Shown: in pieces, positions 22,702-35,100 of the stretch
Layout of the letters: the number at the start of each line of letters is the position of its first letter
Numbering within the stretch: position 1 is the stretch's first letter
Origin: Archilochus colubris
Lineage: Eukaryota > Chordata > Aves > Apodiformes > Trochilidae
Direction of reading: 5' to 3'
Assembly (NCBI GenBank): GCA_023079485.1
Contig: CM041083.1
Span: forward strand, 109,719,554-109,783,553
Length of the DNA stretch: 64,000 bases
The notes under the pieces: model-generated
The model's database searches: none
The model's input: only the letters and a program-made list of their open reading frames with translations
What the model was told of the DNA's origin: nothing
Made by a program: the position numbers and the translations under genes

Positions 22702-23078
22702 CATTCAGCCTGAAGAAGAGGCAGCTCAGGGGAAACCTCATCGCTCTCTACAACTCCCTGAAAGGAGGGGGTAGCCAGGGGGGGGTTGGTCTCTTTTGCC
22801 AGACGACTTTCAACAAGACAAGAGGCCATGGTCTTAAGTTGTGCCAGGGGAAGTTTAGGTTAGATATTAGAAAGAATTTCTTTACGGAGAGAGTGATCAG
22901 GCATTGGAATGGGCTGCCCAGGGAAGTAGTGGATTCTCCGTCCCTAGAGATACTTAAAAAGAGACTGGATGTGGCACTCAGTGCCATGGTCTAGCAACCG
23001 CAACGGTGGATCAGGGGTTGGACTTGATGATCTCTGAGGTCCCTTCCAACCCAGCCAATTCTATGATTCTATGATTCT
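22702..23078 (+). mobile_element. CR1 LINE 3' fragment with intact tail
   Basis: Plus-strand CR1, from CAGCCTGAAGAAGAGGCAGC to the perfect tail ATTCTATGATTCTATGATTC. It forms an inverted pair with the copy at 22325-22690. Confidence 0.9.
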
Positions 23079-24884
23079 CCAGCCTTATAATCATCTTCCG
23101 AAGGGCAAGGTGCACAGGGTGCTGTGCTCTGCAGGAGGAGGCTGCTGCTGCCTTCCTTGTGCTGTGAGAAGCTGCAGGAGCTGGGAACAATTGCCTGCAA
23201 ACCTCTCATTAGTAAGGACAGGTCAGTAACCAGCATGTTAATTCCTCATCAGCAGTCAGCAAGACAATGCCACAGTGCCTTAGCCAGCTGAGTTTTACAT
23301 TGGCTTCCTCTGGTACAGATTTGTGTTCAGAGAAGCCTTGGATCAAGAGACTTTGGATATATATAATATGTATGGAATTAGTAATTGCTTGTCAGCACAG
23401 AATGAAGGTGTGATTATTAGCTGCCCTTTTAAGGATACAGTAGCTATTGTTTTTATGAAGATGGAGGTATTGCCAAATGAGAAATGAGTCATGCCCCAGA
23501 GCTCAATGAAGAACAGGATAAGTGGCTGCCCCAAAAGTTCTCGTGGTAAATTATTCTCCATGAAGAAAAACATTTGAGGCCTTTATTTAAGGCAAAGACC
23601 AGTTACAAACCTCTGCTTGAAGGAAGCTTCTAACACATTTTATGTACTGCCCACTGCCTACAGCATGACAGCTCCAAAATCCATCCAGGTAATACTGTAA
23701 CTTGACTATTATTCTGATGGACAATAAAAAGAGCCATGGTTTCTGTATGGTCTTCTAGTTGTGTTAGTGGTGTATCAGCAAAATAAAAAATAGCTGTTTT
23801 GATTTAAGAGTAGTTTGTGCGTAGCTCTTAAGAGATATGATCCAACAGTGAAGAACATCCCTAATTCTTCGTGCTTGAAATGCTGCTCGAATCATTAAGT
23901 TTCAAAAGCTGTGTGCCCTTCCGGATGGTATGTACAAAATTTCCAAACAAACCTGGACCCAGCTTTTCTGTGGTTTGTGCAAAAAACAGACTGGCAGTCC
24001 TAGGAAAGTCTACTGTGGCTGGGTGGTATCCGTTGTTAAATACGAATTAGTTTCTCAGTATCCCCTATGCCCTATAAAGATCCTTCTTAAGTCTAACTCA
24101 GCATCTGGGTTGGAGTTTTTTTTTTACACTCAGTCCAACCAAATTATAGTGTGAAAGTTCTACAGAAGATGTATTTCAAATTCTTGTCTTAAGCCCTTCC
24201 ACAGTTCTCGTTCTTTCTTAAACCTGCTTACCCAGTGTTAGGGTAAGGAAGCAAAGTGAAAGATGATTGCTAAGTAGCCATCTTCAGAAATGTCATTTGT
24301 CACAGTGAAATTGACTGTAGTACAGACTGTGTCTTCTGACATGAACAGCAAGAAGAGTGGACAGGTCTTTTCACAACCATTCCATCTGTGGCACTATCCT
24401 GGAGGAAGCAGACTCAGCTGTGTGGATAGCTACGACCTTAGCTGCAGAAGATGGAAAAAAAGAGGCAAAAAATATTGACTGTTCACAGAACCAGTCAGAG
24501 TCAGGAAGGAGCTCATGCAGGAGAAGCACATCCCCTGGTGACAGTGGCAGAAGGACTGTGTCCTGGGAGCTGAGCTGGGACTGTGCAGGGCAGGCTGCCA
24601 GGGGAGAGCTGTTTGCTGAGAGCAGAATCAGAGAACGGGCTGTACAGCATGTGCAGCAAGCTGGATCTTTGGACAGGGCTTGCATTGTTCAACCAAAATT
24701 TATTTTTTTTCTGAAGCTGCCTCCCTGCCTCTCTCCAGTGTCCATTGTGTCTAAAGTGTTTTGTTGCTTTCAGATTCTGGCCTGCTTCCTGAGTGGTTAT
24801 TGTGTAAAGTTTTAAGGCTTGGGACTGGAATGAAATAATAATGATCTGTAGTGCTGTACAGAACTTTTATGTGTCATTTACTCT
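23079..24884. other. Intergenic DNA, CR1 cluster to CBR relic
   Basis: No conserved gene was recognised. Frames such as 24357-24815 (plus) and 24371-24685 (minus) overlap in antisense in a moderately G+C-rich patch and match nothing I know; I treat them as chance. Confidence 0.55.
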
Positions 24885-25213
24885 TTTTACAGTGTGTCAC
24901 TACCATTTTTAAATTGGAATTTATTAGGCAAAGAAAATGTCTGTCAATGCAGTAGCTGCGGTGACACGGGACAATAAAGAAATTGGATTCACAATTGTGA
25001 GAAGGCAGTGGAGGCAGTTTCTTGGGGATGACCTTGCTTGTGCAGGATGCAGGCAGGCCAAAGTGGCAAAACTTTTGGGAGTGGAAGCTGAACCATATCC
25101 AACTGCTCCATCAGCTGGATATAAACAGCATGGAGGGCCTTTGGGACTTTCTGAGGGGATGTTGCAGATGCCCTGGTGTGCTGGTTAATAGTGTAGCCAT
25201 CATTTTCAAAAGC
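24885..25213 (+). pseudogene. CBR-family first-exon relic (frameshifted)
   Basis: From 24937 the frame reads MSVNAVAAVTRDNKEIGFTI, clearly related to CBR1 MSNVPVAVVTGSNKGIGFAI. Past about 25060 the similarity moves to another frame (LLHQLDINSMEGLWDFLRG, then VLVNSVAIIFK) matching CBR1 FHQLDIDDLQSIRTLRDFLK and VLVNNAGIAFK, so at least one frameshift has occurred. The motif glycines are changed (TGSNKG to TRDNKE) and NNAG reads NSVA. The exon-end donor is lost (AAAG followed by CT instead of GT). Similarity extends upstream of the ATG into the intronic acceptor region (TTTACAGTGTGTCACT against TTTGCAGTTTTTGTCACT), so this came from DNA duplication, not retroposition. I did not find exon 2 or 3 relics. 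Mammals carry CBR3 at this position. Confidence 0.85.
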
Positions 25214-28200
25214 TGTAGTAGGCCTGCTGCTCGACAGAGCTTTGCTTTGGAAAGCCAGGGATCTAAAAGTATAGGAGCAATCAGTGAGGAGAATGGCCTG
25301 CTTTAAACCTTCTTGAATCTAAAAGAGATTACAACCAGGTAATTTCTATCTGGATCCCCTGCGATGCTGATAACTGTAGTATGGGCCAGATACCTGAGTG
25401 ATAATGGTTCCAGTGCAGCTCAGTGCAGTGCATCTGCTTCTCAAAACTGTGCCATAGACATGCCTAGAGACTTTGAGGTTACTTTATCTAAGAAGATTAT
25501 GAGAATATAAGAGAATATACCTACTCGAACATATTGTTTCCTTAAATTTGCCATTTAAGTGTTTTCCTATGTAAATAAAGAAGACAAGAATTCTTGCGAA
25601 TTTATGCCCATAGATAATTTTAATTGAATCCATCTTTTACTATAGTATAAACCAAGAGGTAGGCAGTGTCCTGACCTTGAATGCTGTGGTGTTTTTCTCA
25701 GCATAAAAACATGTCAAGGAAACTTATGTTATATATGCCACCCAGTATTACTTAAAACACTTAAATGTAGCATATAACCCAAACTCCAATCTCACATTAA
25801 ATTAAGAATGTTTTTAGCTTTTTCATCTCAAATAAGAAAAAAAAAGAGAAGGAACGATAAAGATGTTTTGCAGTGGAAATTCTTCAGATTTTAGTTTTGT
25901 TCCTCAAAAACTTCATTTGGGAGTTGACAAAAAAAGGAAACTGTAGCTTGATAGGTCTTGAAGGTCAGTTTTCACTGTCTATAGATCACCAGGTTAGCTA
26001 TTCAATGGCACATCTGAATGAACAACACCCAACTTCATGTTTCTCAGTTTGGATTGTTGTCTTGTCGTTGGACCTTGCCCACTGATGTAGAGTTGTGGTT
26101 ACTAAGCACTCTTAAAAGTCTATCCTGTCTCTATGCATACACAGACATCCTGATCTGATGGGCATTGTCTGTTTCGTTTGATTGGAATGATACAGTATTT
26201 AGAGGGCATATGGCAGTAGTGGCTCCAATGGTGTTTTATTTGTAGATGTGTTGTTTTAGAATCTGCTAGGGAGATGAAATCCTGAAAGGAAGCAACTTGC
26301 TAAACTTTCCTCAGTAAATAATAGAAATGCTATATAGTTTCATGGTAGATATTTCATACTTTAAATTGTGAAGGTTATTTCAAAAAGAAAAAGTGAAAAT
26401 AAAAATCCGCCAAGCCGTATGTGATTGGAGTAGATTTTTCAAGTACAAACCAAAGAGATTTATGTTAATGTAATGTGGAAGTTAACATGAACACTCATTA
26501 CATTGAAATGCAATCTGGCTGTCTCTAGAAGTGATTACATTACAGTAAATCTATGACTTGATCTCACCCCAAGAGCCAAGATTTTATGTGGGCAGCATGG
26601 GCTGCCATGGTGCATTCAACACACTGATTCATAGCCTTTCCTGAAAAGAAGTCTTGGATAGTTAGTGTGATAGGCATGCTTTCAATTAGCATAACCTCTG
26701 ATACAAAAAAGAGGATTCGGAGTTATTATTCAAAATATTTACCAGCCAGCAGATTCGGAAGCACCAGAGCTGAGGAAGTGAATTGTTCTGGAGGTTGGTT
26801 TGGTGCAAGTTCTGATCAAAGCTTCCCAGAAGGGTGAGCATATCCATGGCATTCCCTCATGTGCCTGCCAGCAGCTGACCTGATATTGCATTTGCCTCCC
26901 AAGCAGGAGGCCAGCAGGATCCCTCTCCTCCACCTCAATGCCTGTTTCTTTGGACTTTCAGAAGACCTCTTTCTCATGGCAGAAATGGCACATGGATTCA
27001 ATTTTAGTTGGACATCACAATGATATAACTATGCAACCACACCCCAAAGAACACAAAATTGAGAGAAAAATAGTTTTATAAACATAGCAAACCCTCAGAA
27101 ACTCATTTTAAAATATACTAAGTAGCATGCTATATTTTAGGACATAAATGCCATGTGTTAAGGACATCATAAAAAATACAAGTTCTTTGCTCAACCAGGA
27201 ACGTTTTCAGAAGAACTGACCTTCATTTCCAAGAACAAAGCTATACTACCTTGAAAGTTACAAACCCCTAAGTCTTAGAAATTGAAACTTACAATGACAG
27301 CATTGCAGTTTAGAAAGATAAGGTATGTTGATGCCTATGGTACTGAATATATCTACTGCCATGCATACTAAGGCAAAATATTACATTTAAATGATCCCGT
27401 CGGTTTATTGTGTTAAGAGGGAGGCCCATCTGAATTTAGAACCTAATTGTACATACGTTCTAAGCCACCATTTCTTAAGATTTTTCTTTTAAAACTATCA
27501 CAGATCTGTAATAAAGTTACAAATCAGTGCAAAACCTTTAGCATTTTGTCACACGCATTTCCCATGTGTGTGTGTGTGTTCAACATTTCTCTGAGGCTAC
27601 CCAGCCTTTCAGGAGCCCACACTGACCTCAGAGCTATGGGCAGATGATGACTTCCCAAAGAGATGGAATGTGCCAGATCCACGTGAGGAGCTGTATGAAA
27701 GCCTGTGAAGAGCTGCTCAGCCTTTATAGTGAGGTAACACATGCTGAAGTGAGGCCAGCAGAGCTTTTTAATATCTGGTCTGACTCTCAGAGATGTACAC
27801 TTCTGGGAAGTGTAAGTGGAAGCCTCCCTGTCTTTGTTATCTTGCTTCCATTCTTCCAGCATGCACATAAAAACAGTCTCATTAGCTGCCAGTAACCATA
27901 GCTTTTATTTGCTAGGAGTGTAACATGCCAAATTATATTACTAAGATCTAGCTATGAAGGGAAAGACAAGTGGCCTCAAGAAAATAAGAGTACACAAACA
28001 TAAAACTTAATGGTGCTTACTGATGAAAGAGTATCCATCATAATCTTAAAAGAGTTTCTAGTCACTCATTTTTAATAACTGAACAAGTTCTTTTCCCTTG
28101 ACTTTTTCAGCTACTTTGAACTACTGGGACTATGTTCTACCTGCAAGTACAAAAACCAACCAGACAAACAAAAACAAACAAAAGAAAGGCTTAGACTAAA

Positions 28201-28489
28201 TAATATTTCCAAAATAGATATATCTTTGTCTCACAGGATCACATATTTTGCTTTCTTTCCACGGCTATTTTGCTAGTTCCTTTTTTTGCCGTAAGCATAC
28301 TAAATATCCGGCACATCAACTTTCAAGCCTTTTGCAAAGAGCTTATTACACTGAGCCTGTCCGTGAAGAGCTGAGGGCTTCTTACGATGAACTCGTGCCC
28401 ACTATAAATGTGACAGCTGAATCCTCGTGAAAGCTCCGGCTCCAAAATTTGGCAGAAGCGCTTCATGCTATCACCCAGCTGTCCCGGAA
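25214..28489. other. Intergenic DNA upstream of DOP1B
   Basis: A+T-rich, with scattered short frames and no conserved coding segment recognised. A short TG run lies near 27564-27580. The right end passes into a CpG island. Confidence 0.55.
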
Positions 28490-29760
28490 GCCAGACTGAT
28501 AACCGTGCCTTTACCGGTCCCAGTGTAGCCGCGATGCTGAAGCAGCTTTGCCGGGAAGAGCCGGCAGCAGCCCCTCGGTACCCAGCTCCGCGTCCGACGT
28601 GGAGGGCACGCGTGGTTGCGACACCGCGCAGCCACCGCCTTCTTTCCAGGGCGGCCCAGGCTGATGCACGAAACAAAAGGAGCTGCCCGGGCTGGCCGCT
28701 GCCCCGACGCTTCCCCCGCAGCCCCGGGGCCGGAGGGCGAGGGTGAGGCGGGGAGCGGCCGCGGGGCTTCGGGGCGCTGGGTCCTGTTCCCGGCCCACGT
28801 CGCCAGGGGGCGCTCATCGCCCGGACCCGGCCGCCGGGATGTACCATTCCCCCGCAGGGGGTTGCGGGCGTCCCGCTGCGGGCTGTAGCGCTCACCGACA
28901 CTGTCAGCCTTCCTCCGATGCTCGGCAACGGGTAAAGACGAGAGCGGTCGCCGTCGGGCGGGGACGCACGGAGTGCTTTTGCGCCGGTCTACGGGGTTCT
29001 CCCTCCCCGCGCCGGGTTCTCGCAATGGTATCGCCCCAGCTGCCGGCTGCGGCGCGGCCCTGGCGGAGCGGGAAGCGTGCGTTGGGGCGGTGTTGGTTTT
29101 GGGTTGTTTTTTTTTTTTTTTTTTCTTGGCTCCCTCCTGTTGCTATAGCGACTGCGGGGTGCCGCCTCCACCCCTCTCCCGCGCTGGGCTGGGACACGTC
29201 GCCACCGCCACCCCGGGACGTCTGCGGGGCCCTTCCCAGGTACGGGGGTGGCGGGGAGGGGAGTGCAGCCGCGCCCGGGCTCGGCGAGCGTGTGTGTGTC
29301 TGTGTTTGGGGAGCGGCGGGAGGGGGGAGGAACGCGAGGGCATCCGGGGGTGACTCGCTGGGGGCCACTGGTGGGCCGGCCGAGGGGGCAACGCAGCCCA
29401 ACCCAACCCCTCCGTCGGGGGAGCCCGCCCTGTCATCGCCGCTGCCGCAGCCGGCACGGCCTCGGCGGTCGCTGCCCGGCAGGTGAGGCTGGAGGGAAAG
29501 CTGCGGCGAAGCCTTGCTGCGGGGCTGCCCATCCGTGGGGTATCCTGGGGGGCTCCCGGCCTTTCCTCGTAGGGTGGGCCCAGCAAAGGGGCCCCACTCG
29601 CGTTGCGGCCGGGCCTGCGTGACCGCCCCGGAGCTCTGGAGCCGATGGCGGGGGGGCGGGGGTGTCCGCAGAGGCTCCGCAGCCCGGAGGGGGCAGTGCC
29701 TTGTCCCTTGGGATGAGAGGCAGAGGCTCGGTAACCTGTCCGCAGTGCTGAGCCTCGGTG
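28490..29760 (+). promoter_or_regulatory. DOP1B: CpG island, probable DOP1B promoter and noncoding exon 1
   Basis: Very high G+C and CpG density. It contains a CTCF-like core (28804-28813), G-rich runs capable of quadruplex formation (for example 29648-29661), and two good donors on the plus strand: CCCAG|GTACGG near 29239 and GGCAG|GTGAGG at 29482/29483. DOP1B coding exon 1 has an acceptor 30 bases before its ATG, so a noncoding first exon must lie upstream, and this island is the obvious source. Long open frames here on both strands reflect base composition (few stop codons), not genes. Confidence 0.7.
28804..28813 (+). promoter_or_regulatory. CTCF-like core motif
   Basis: CAGGGGGCGC within CGCCAGGGGGCGCTC matches the central part of the CTCF consensus. 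Its place at the edge of a promoter island between CBR1 and DOP1B is a usual setting. Binding is not shown by sequence alone. Confidence 0.4.
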
Positions 29761-32137
29761 AGTGACTATTAACATCCCCATTGTCTGAGGAAGTTGGTGA
29801 CCCGGGTTTGGAAGACGTACCTGAAGGTCACCGGCAAGTGGATTTTGGGTTTTGTGGTGTTGGTTTTTTCTTTTTCTTTGTGTTTGTTTTGGTTTTTGTT
29901 TCTGGTTGTTTGGGGGGTTTTTTGTTGTTGTTTTTTTTTAATCTTCCTGCCTTTGTATATAAGCACAAATATGATCTATTTCCCGTATGTAGATTATTGG
30001 ATTTTTTTCAAACCCGGCTGACATCTCTCAACGTAGGTTCATGAACATCAATGCACGTTAAATCATTCAGTCCATCACTGCTTTGCCGACTGGAAATACT
30101 AAATTCACCTGATTTTTCACAGCAAAGACCAAAGAAAATGTCTTAAGAAATAACTAAGGCAATTTTTCTCCCAATTAAATTTGTTTGTAGTTTTGTTGGT
30201 TTTTTTTCCTTGAGTAGTACGTTCTACTTTACCGTTGGAACCTAATTAGATTTTACTCAAGTAGACCAGGTTTTAATGCTATGGAAATGCTTAAAGACAT
30301 TATTTTCATAGATTATTTAGAACATCTTTGAGTGCTGCTGGTAATTCGATTGATTCCTGTTCTCTAAGTGGATTCCTGCAGGTATCCATTTACAAATGAA
30401 GAATTTTGATGTGTTCTGTCAGCAAAACAGCTGCCCGCTTCTAAATGATTCACCCAAATCTCTTATTTATAAAGTGACAGCACTCTTGGCAGAGAGCTGC
30501 TAAGATAGCTTTTTAGGCCATGTTTTGTTTCAGGGAGTATGGATACAGTCCAATAGTCCATTTATTAAGGTATTTAAGTGAGATAAGGGAAAATTTCTTG
30601 GCCTCTTTGTTTTGGGGCAGTGTCTGTATCAGATTACTCCTAATTTTTGTTGACAGTATATTGCAAGTTTGCCACTTTGTTAGGTTTTATGGGAGGGTTG
30701 AGATTTTTTTTTTCAATCCATGTTGGAGCAAGCACAGCTGTATCTCAGGTGGGTGCTCTACCCTGCAAGGCAGTGGTGGTTTTTTATGCTCTCTGCTGCG
30801 AGAAGCACTGTGTGCATCCTGGCAAAAACAGAAAACTAAACTTCTACTGTAGCAAAACAAGCAACACTAATCAACCAAACATGGCCCTGATGACCTTGTG
30901 TGACTTTTTTTTTCCCCCCTTCTTTTTTTCATAGAGGTGGATCAAGGCTGGATGACATAGAGTGGTTGTATTAGCAATGGCTGAATCCGTCAAGGAATGC
31001 AAAAGGGGCTTAAACCAGCCTTTAAAATCTTTTCTCTTTTGTGGGTTCATACAGCATTTTTTCTGTCTCTGAAAGTTTGCTACTAAAATCTTGATGTAGT
31101 TATTTTTTTTATTAAAATTAATGAAGGATACACAGTTGTTCTGTTGATTTGGTTTTTAAGTGGTGTGAGAGGTGAGCTGCTTTAAAAGAACATGGGAGAC
31201 TGCCTGCATTTATTTTTGTGTCCTTACTGTTAGAAAATGAAAGCAGACATCTTTCAGAACATTATAAAATGTTTTGTTATAAGACTGTACATTCTCTTCT
31301 GTACAGACTGTCCTAAATCTGGCATTCCTAAACCTAAGCCTCTCTCTAGAATATTATTCTTATACTAGATAACAGGAGAACTAGTGTCATAGATAGTGTA
31401 GGAGTGAAGATATAATTTTTCATTACTTAAAGTCCAGCCATGCCTTTTTCCCATTGTTCTCAAACAGGTGTGTTTTGCTTTTTAGTCTAAACGTGTGCAG
31501 ATTATGAGAAAATCAGTTCTGAATAACTTCTTTTTACTTCATAAAAACGAACAGATAGGTTTTGGTGACATAAAGGAAGATTTGAACTAATGCCTTGACG
31601 TTTTGGCACAATGCCTTAGTCTTGTACTTCAGATACCTGCTGTTGACAAGCTGAGATGCAGAGTTCTGGGGGTGCTTTCTGCTGTGGACTGAGAAGCCCT
31701 TTAGTGGGATTCCTCTGGGAATCTGAATTCTGATATGAGATATTTCACATTCCACAGCCACAGGTGACCTTTCAAAACATTGCACAGGTGATAAGTTATG
31801 AAAACCATTTACTTCTAACTCCTTGTCAGCACTTTGTTTATACTGAGACTTTCTATTCCTTTGTTACTGTGTGAGAGATCCACGTGCATGGAAGGAAAAA
31901 AAATGTTTTGTAAATAGGAAAATGTGACTGCAAAACTTCCAAAACAGGCAGAGGGGAGACAGAGTCATGCGTCTTAAATTATTTTTAACTCTGTGTCAAA
32001 ACTTGATCAGATGACCTGTTTATTGTGATCTGTCAGTGCTTCAACATATTTTTTTGTTATTTTACAGTACTTTAGCTATGCCGGAATTTAAATGGGCGTT
32101 ATCTTTTTGTAACTGTGTGTATGTTTTAGTTTACCAG
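29483..32137 (+). other. DOP1B: Probable DOP1B 5' intron
   Basis: This is intron 1 if the donor at 29483 is used. It contains T-rich tracts and no recognised coding segment. The 3' end is the acceptor AGTTTACCAG at 32137. Confidence 0.55.
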
Positions 32138-35100
32138 GAAATTTTGCCTTGCTATGAGGACCGAAGATGGATCCAGAAGAGCAGGAGTTACTTGGTGATT
32201 ACAGATATAGAAACTATTCTTCAGCAATTGAGAAAGCTTTGAGAAACTTTGAGTCATCAAGTGAATGGGCAGATCTTATATCTTCCCTTGGCAAACTCAA
32301 TAAGGTACAGTCTCACAGGAATATTTATGATTTTTTAAATTATCTTTGTATTATTAACTTTTCTGTAACTTACAGTATTTAACAAAACTAAAAATTAAGT
32401 CAAGAAAATCATTACTTCATACAGGAAAGGTAATAGAAGCAGCTAAGTCAGTATCTTATATATAAATGTGAGAAATTCCATTAAAATGGAAGAGAGGTTT
32501 CCTTCAAATGGCACTTTTGCCTTTTATACATCTAAATTGATTTTGGTTTTGCATCAGAGAAACCCACAGGATGCTGGTTACTCACCCTAGAGCAGCTAGA
32601 AAGTCTTTATATAGAACAGGAGGCCACAAGTTTTAGTATATATTTAAAAATCACATGCCCATGCCCTTCCCTTGTATTTGGGTAAATAATTGATTTGCTG
32701 CTAGTGGTGCCTATTTTATGACCACGGAAAATATGGCTGAGTAGAGGATAAAAAGACTTTTACAGAAAAAAACCTAGGAAATGTGTTCTCTCCTCTTGCT
32801 GAAGAAACAAGGTTTGCTTTGGTCGTATTCCACTTGCTCTCTTTCAACATAAAGCTCTTCCTGAGTGTGTGTGGGGCAAGACTAGTTGTAGTCATTAGGG
32901 AAATGAGAATGGGAGGAGGCAACTCCTGCAGAATTCATAAGGAAACATCTGTTGTCACCCGATAGATGCCTCACATACCATTGCTGTAATTGCTAAGCCT
33001 TAACTCTACAGAGTTTTCAAAGGGGAGGAGAATCCATAGAGTCATAGACTATCTTAAATTGGAGGAAACCTATAAGGATAATTAAGTCTGACTCCCTGCT
33101 TCTCACAGGACTATCTGAAACTAAGCTGTAGATCCATGAGTGTCATCCAGACACTCCTTGAATTCTGACTTGCTTGGTGCCAAGACCACTTACTTCCCTG
33201 GGGACCCTGCTGCTGTGACTGGCCACCCTCCCAGTGAAGAACTTTCTCTTAATGTCCAGTCTTAACATCCCCTTGTGTAGCTTCATTCCTTTACCTTGTG
33301 TCTTATCGTTGATCACCAGAGAGAGGAAATCACCACCTCTTTCTCTGCTACTCCCCTTGAGGAAGTTGTAGACTGAGATGAGGCCCCTACTCCCGCAGCC
33401 TTCTCTTCTCCACCCTGAACAAATGACCTCAGCCTCTTCTTTTAAGTCTTGCCCATGAGACCTTTCACCATCTTGGTCACCCTTCACTGGACACACTCTA
33501 ATACTTTGATGTCCTTCTTTACACTGAGGTGCCCAAAACTGCATATGGTGCTCAAGCTGGGGCTGCACAAGTGTAGTGTATAGTGGGACTGGCTAGGTAT
33601 GCTGAGCTTCTTGTACCCCAGGACATAGTTGGCCCTTTGGCTGCCAGGACACACTGTAGACCCGTATTCAACTTGCCATCAACCCAAACCCTCAGATCTC
33701 TTTCCACGCTACTCCTCTCCAGCATCTTTCCCCCCAGTTCTTATGGAATCCAGGAGGGGAATCCAGCACTTGTTCTTGTATAACTTCATATGGCTGGCAT
33801 TTGCCTACCTCGGTAGTCTGTTCAAAGTTCTATGCCCTCAAGGAAGTCCACAGCTCCTCCTAGTTTAGCATCATCAACAAACTTAATGCACATTTGATTT
33901 CTGCTTCCAGATCATTTATAAAAGCACTAATGTGCACTAATCCTAAAATTGATCCCTGAGGAATTCCACTGGTGACTGGCCACCAGTCTGATGTAGCCAC
34001 ACTCACTCTAACAATTAGAGCCTCACCCCTCAGCCAGTTGCTCACCCAGCATATTATGGACTTATCTAGCTGTGTGCTGGACAGGTTATCCAGAAGGATA
34101 CTGTGAGAGACAGTATCAAAAGCTTTTGCTGAAGTCCAAAAACCCCACATCTACTGGCTTCCCTTGATCAATGGGAAGATCATGTCATAAAAGGAAATTG
34201 AATTGGTTATGCAGGACTTCCCCCTCATGAACCCGTGGTGGCTATGACCAATGACTCTATTGTCTCTCAAGTGTTTTTCAGTAACTCCCAGAATAACCTT
34301 CTCCATAATTTTACCAGGTGCTGAAGTGAGACTGACAGGCCTGTAATTAGGAGAGGTCTTCCTTCTTACCCTTCTTGAAAACTAGGACATTTGCCAAACT
34401 GAGGTTTTTTTTAAGGGGAGCTGTGTTCTTTCCTAATCCCAAGAGAGAATCTGGGTATTGCTCTGGCAAGAGGATTTACAAATTTCTACCTTCACCAGTT
34501 CATCCTTATTCCTGTTGAGTCAATAAGGAAAGTTAGAGGCCAGCAGAATGCTCCGCTGAGAAAGAAAAATAAGAAATACTCAGGGTGAGAAATCTCTCCC
34601 TTGTAGGAAGAGGGATTTGATCTTCTATCTTGACCCAGATGATCGCACTGAATTGATTCTGATTAACACTTTTCCAAAGCTCTTATGCAGGTACAGAATT
34701 GCCCAGTTATTTAGTAGCATAGTAGAAACCAAATAAAAAAAGCTTTTTAGCTGTTACATCAGTCCATCTGCTGTGGTATTTTATGATCTTAATCGGTTTA
34801 GGAGCTTAGGAATTGGTAGAACAAATCATCCCCTGTGTTGATCTGTTTCTGTTATATGAAAATAAGGATGACATGCGAGGGGAATATGCCACCAAAAGGA
34901 AGATTGTGAAATAAGATGTCAATAGGTATTACCTTTACTTCTGTGATTACCTGGTCTCCTACATTCTGAAACATAATTATCATTGCTGAGTTCCATTAGT
35001 GCTTTGGGGAGAGGAGGTGTTTCTAACATAAGAGCCCAATTTCTTTTACAGTCTTCTCAGGGTGAATGAATGAGCAGGGAGAGAATGGTTAGGAGGGAGG

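Noticed and set aside
24357..24815. 152-residue plus-strand frame upstream of the CBR relic
   Set aside because: No recognisable domain, an antisense frame overlaps it, and no splice or promoter context supports it.
25860..25960. Possible CBR exon 2 relic (TTTTGCAGTGGAA... with an LKNF-like reading)
   Set aside because: Only a few short matches to CBR1 exon 2; not better than chance by eye.
28323..29781. Long overlapping open frames on both strands (up to about 247 residues)
   Set aside because: They sit in a CpG island where stop codons are rare. The frames overlap in antisense, are low-complexity (Pro, Arg, Gly, Ala) and match no family.
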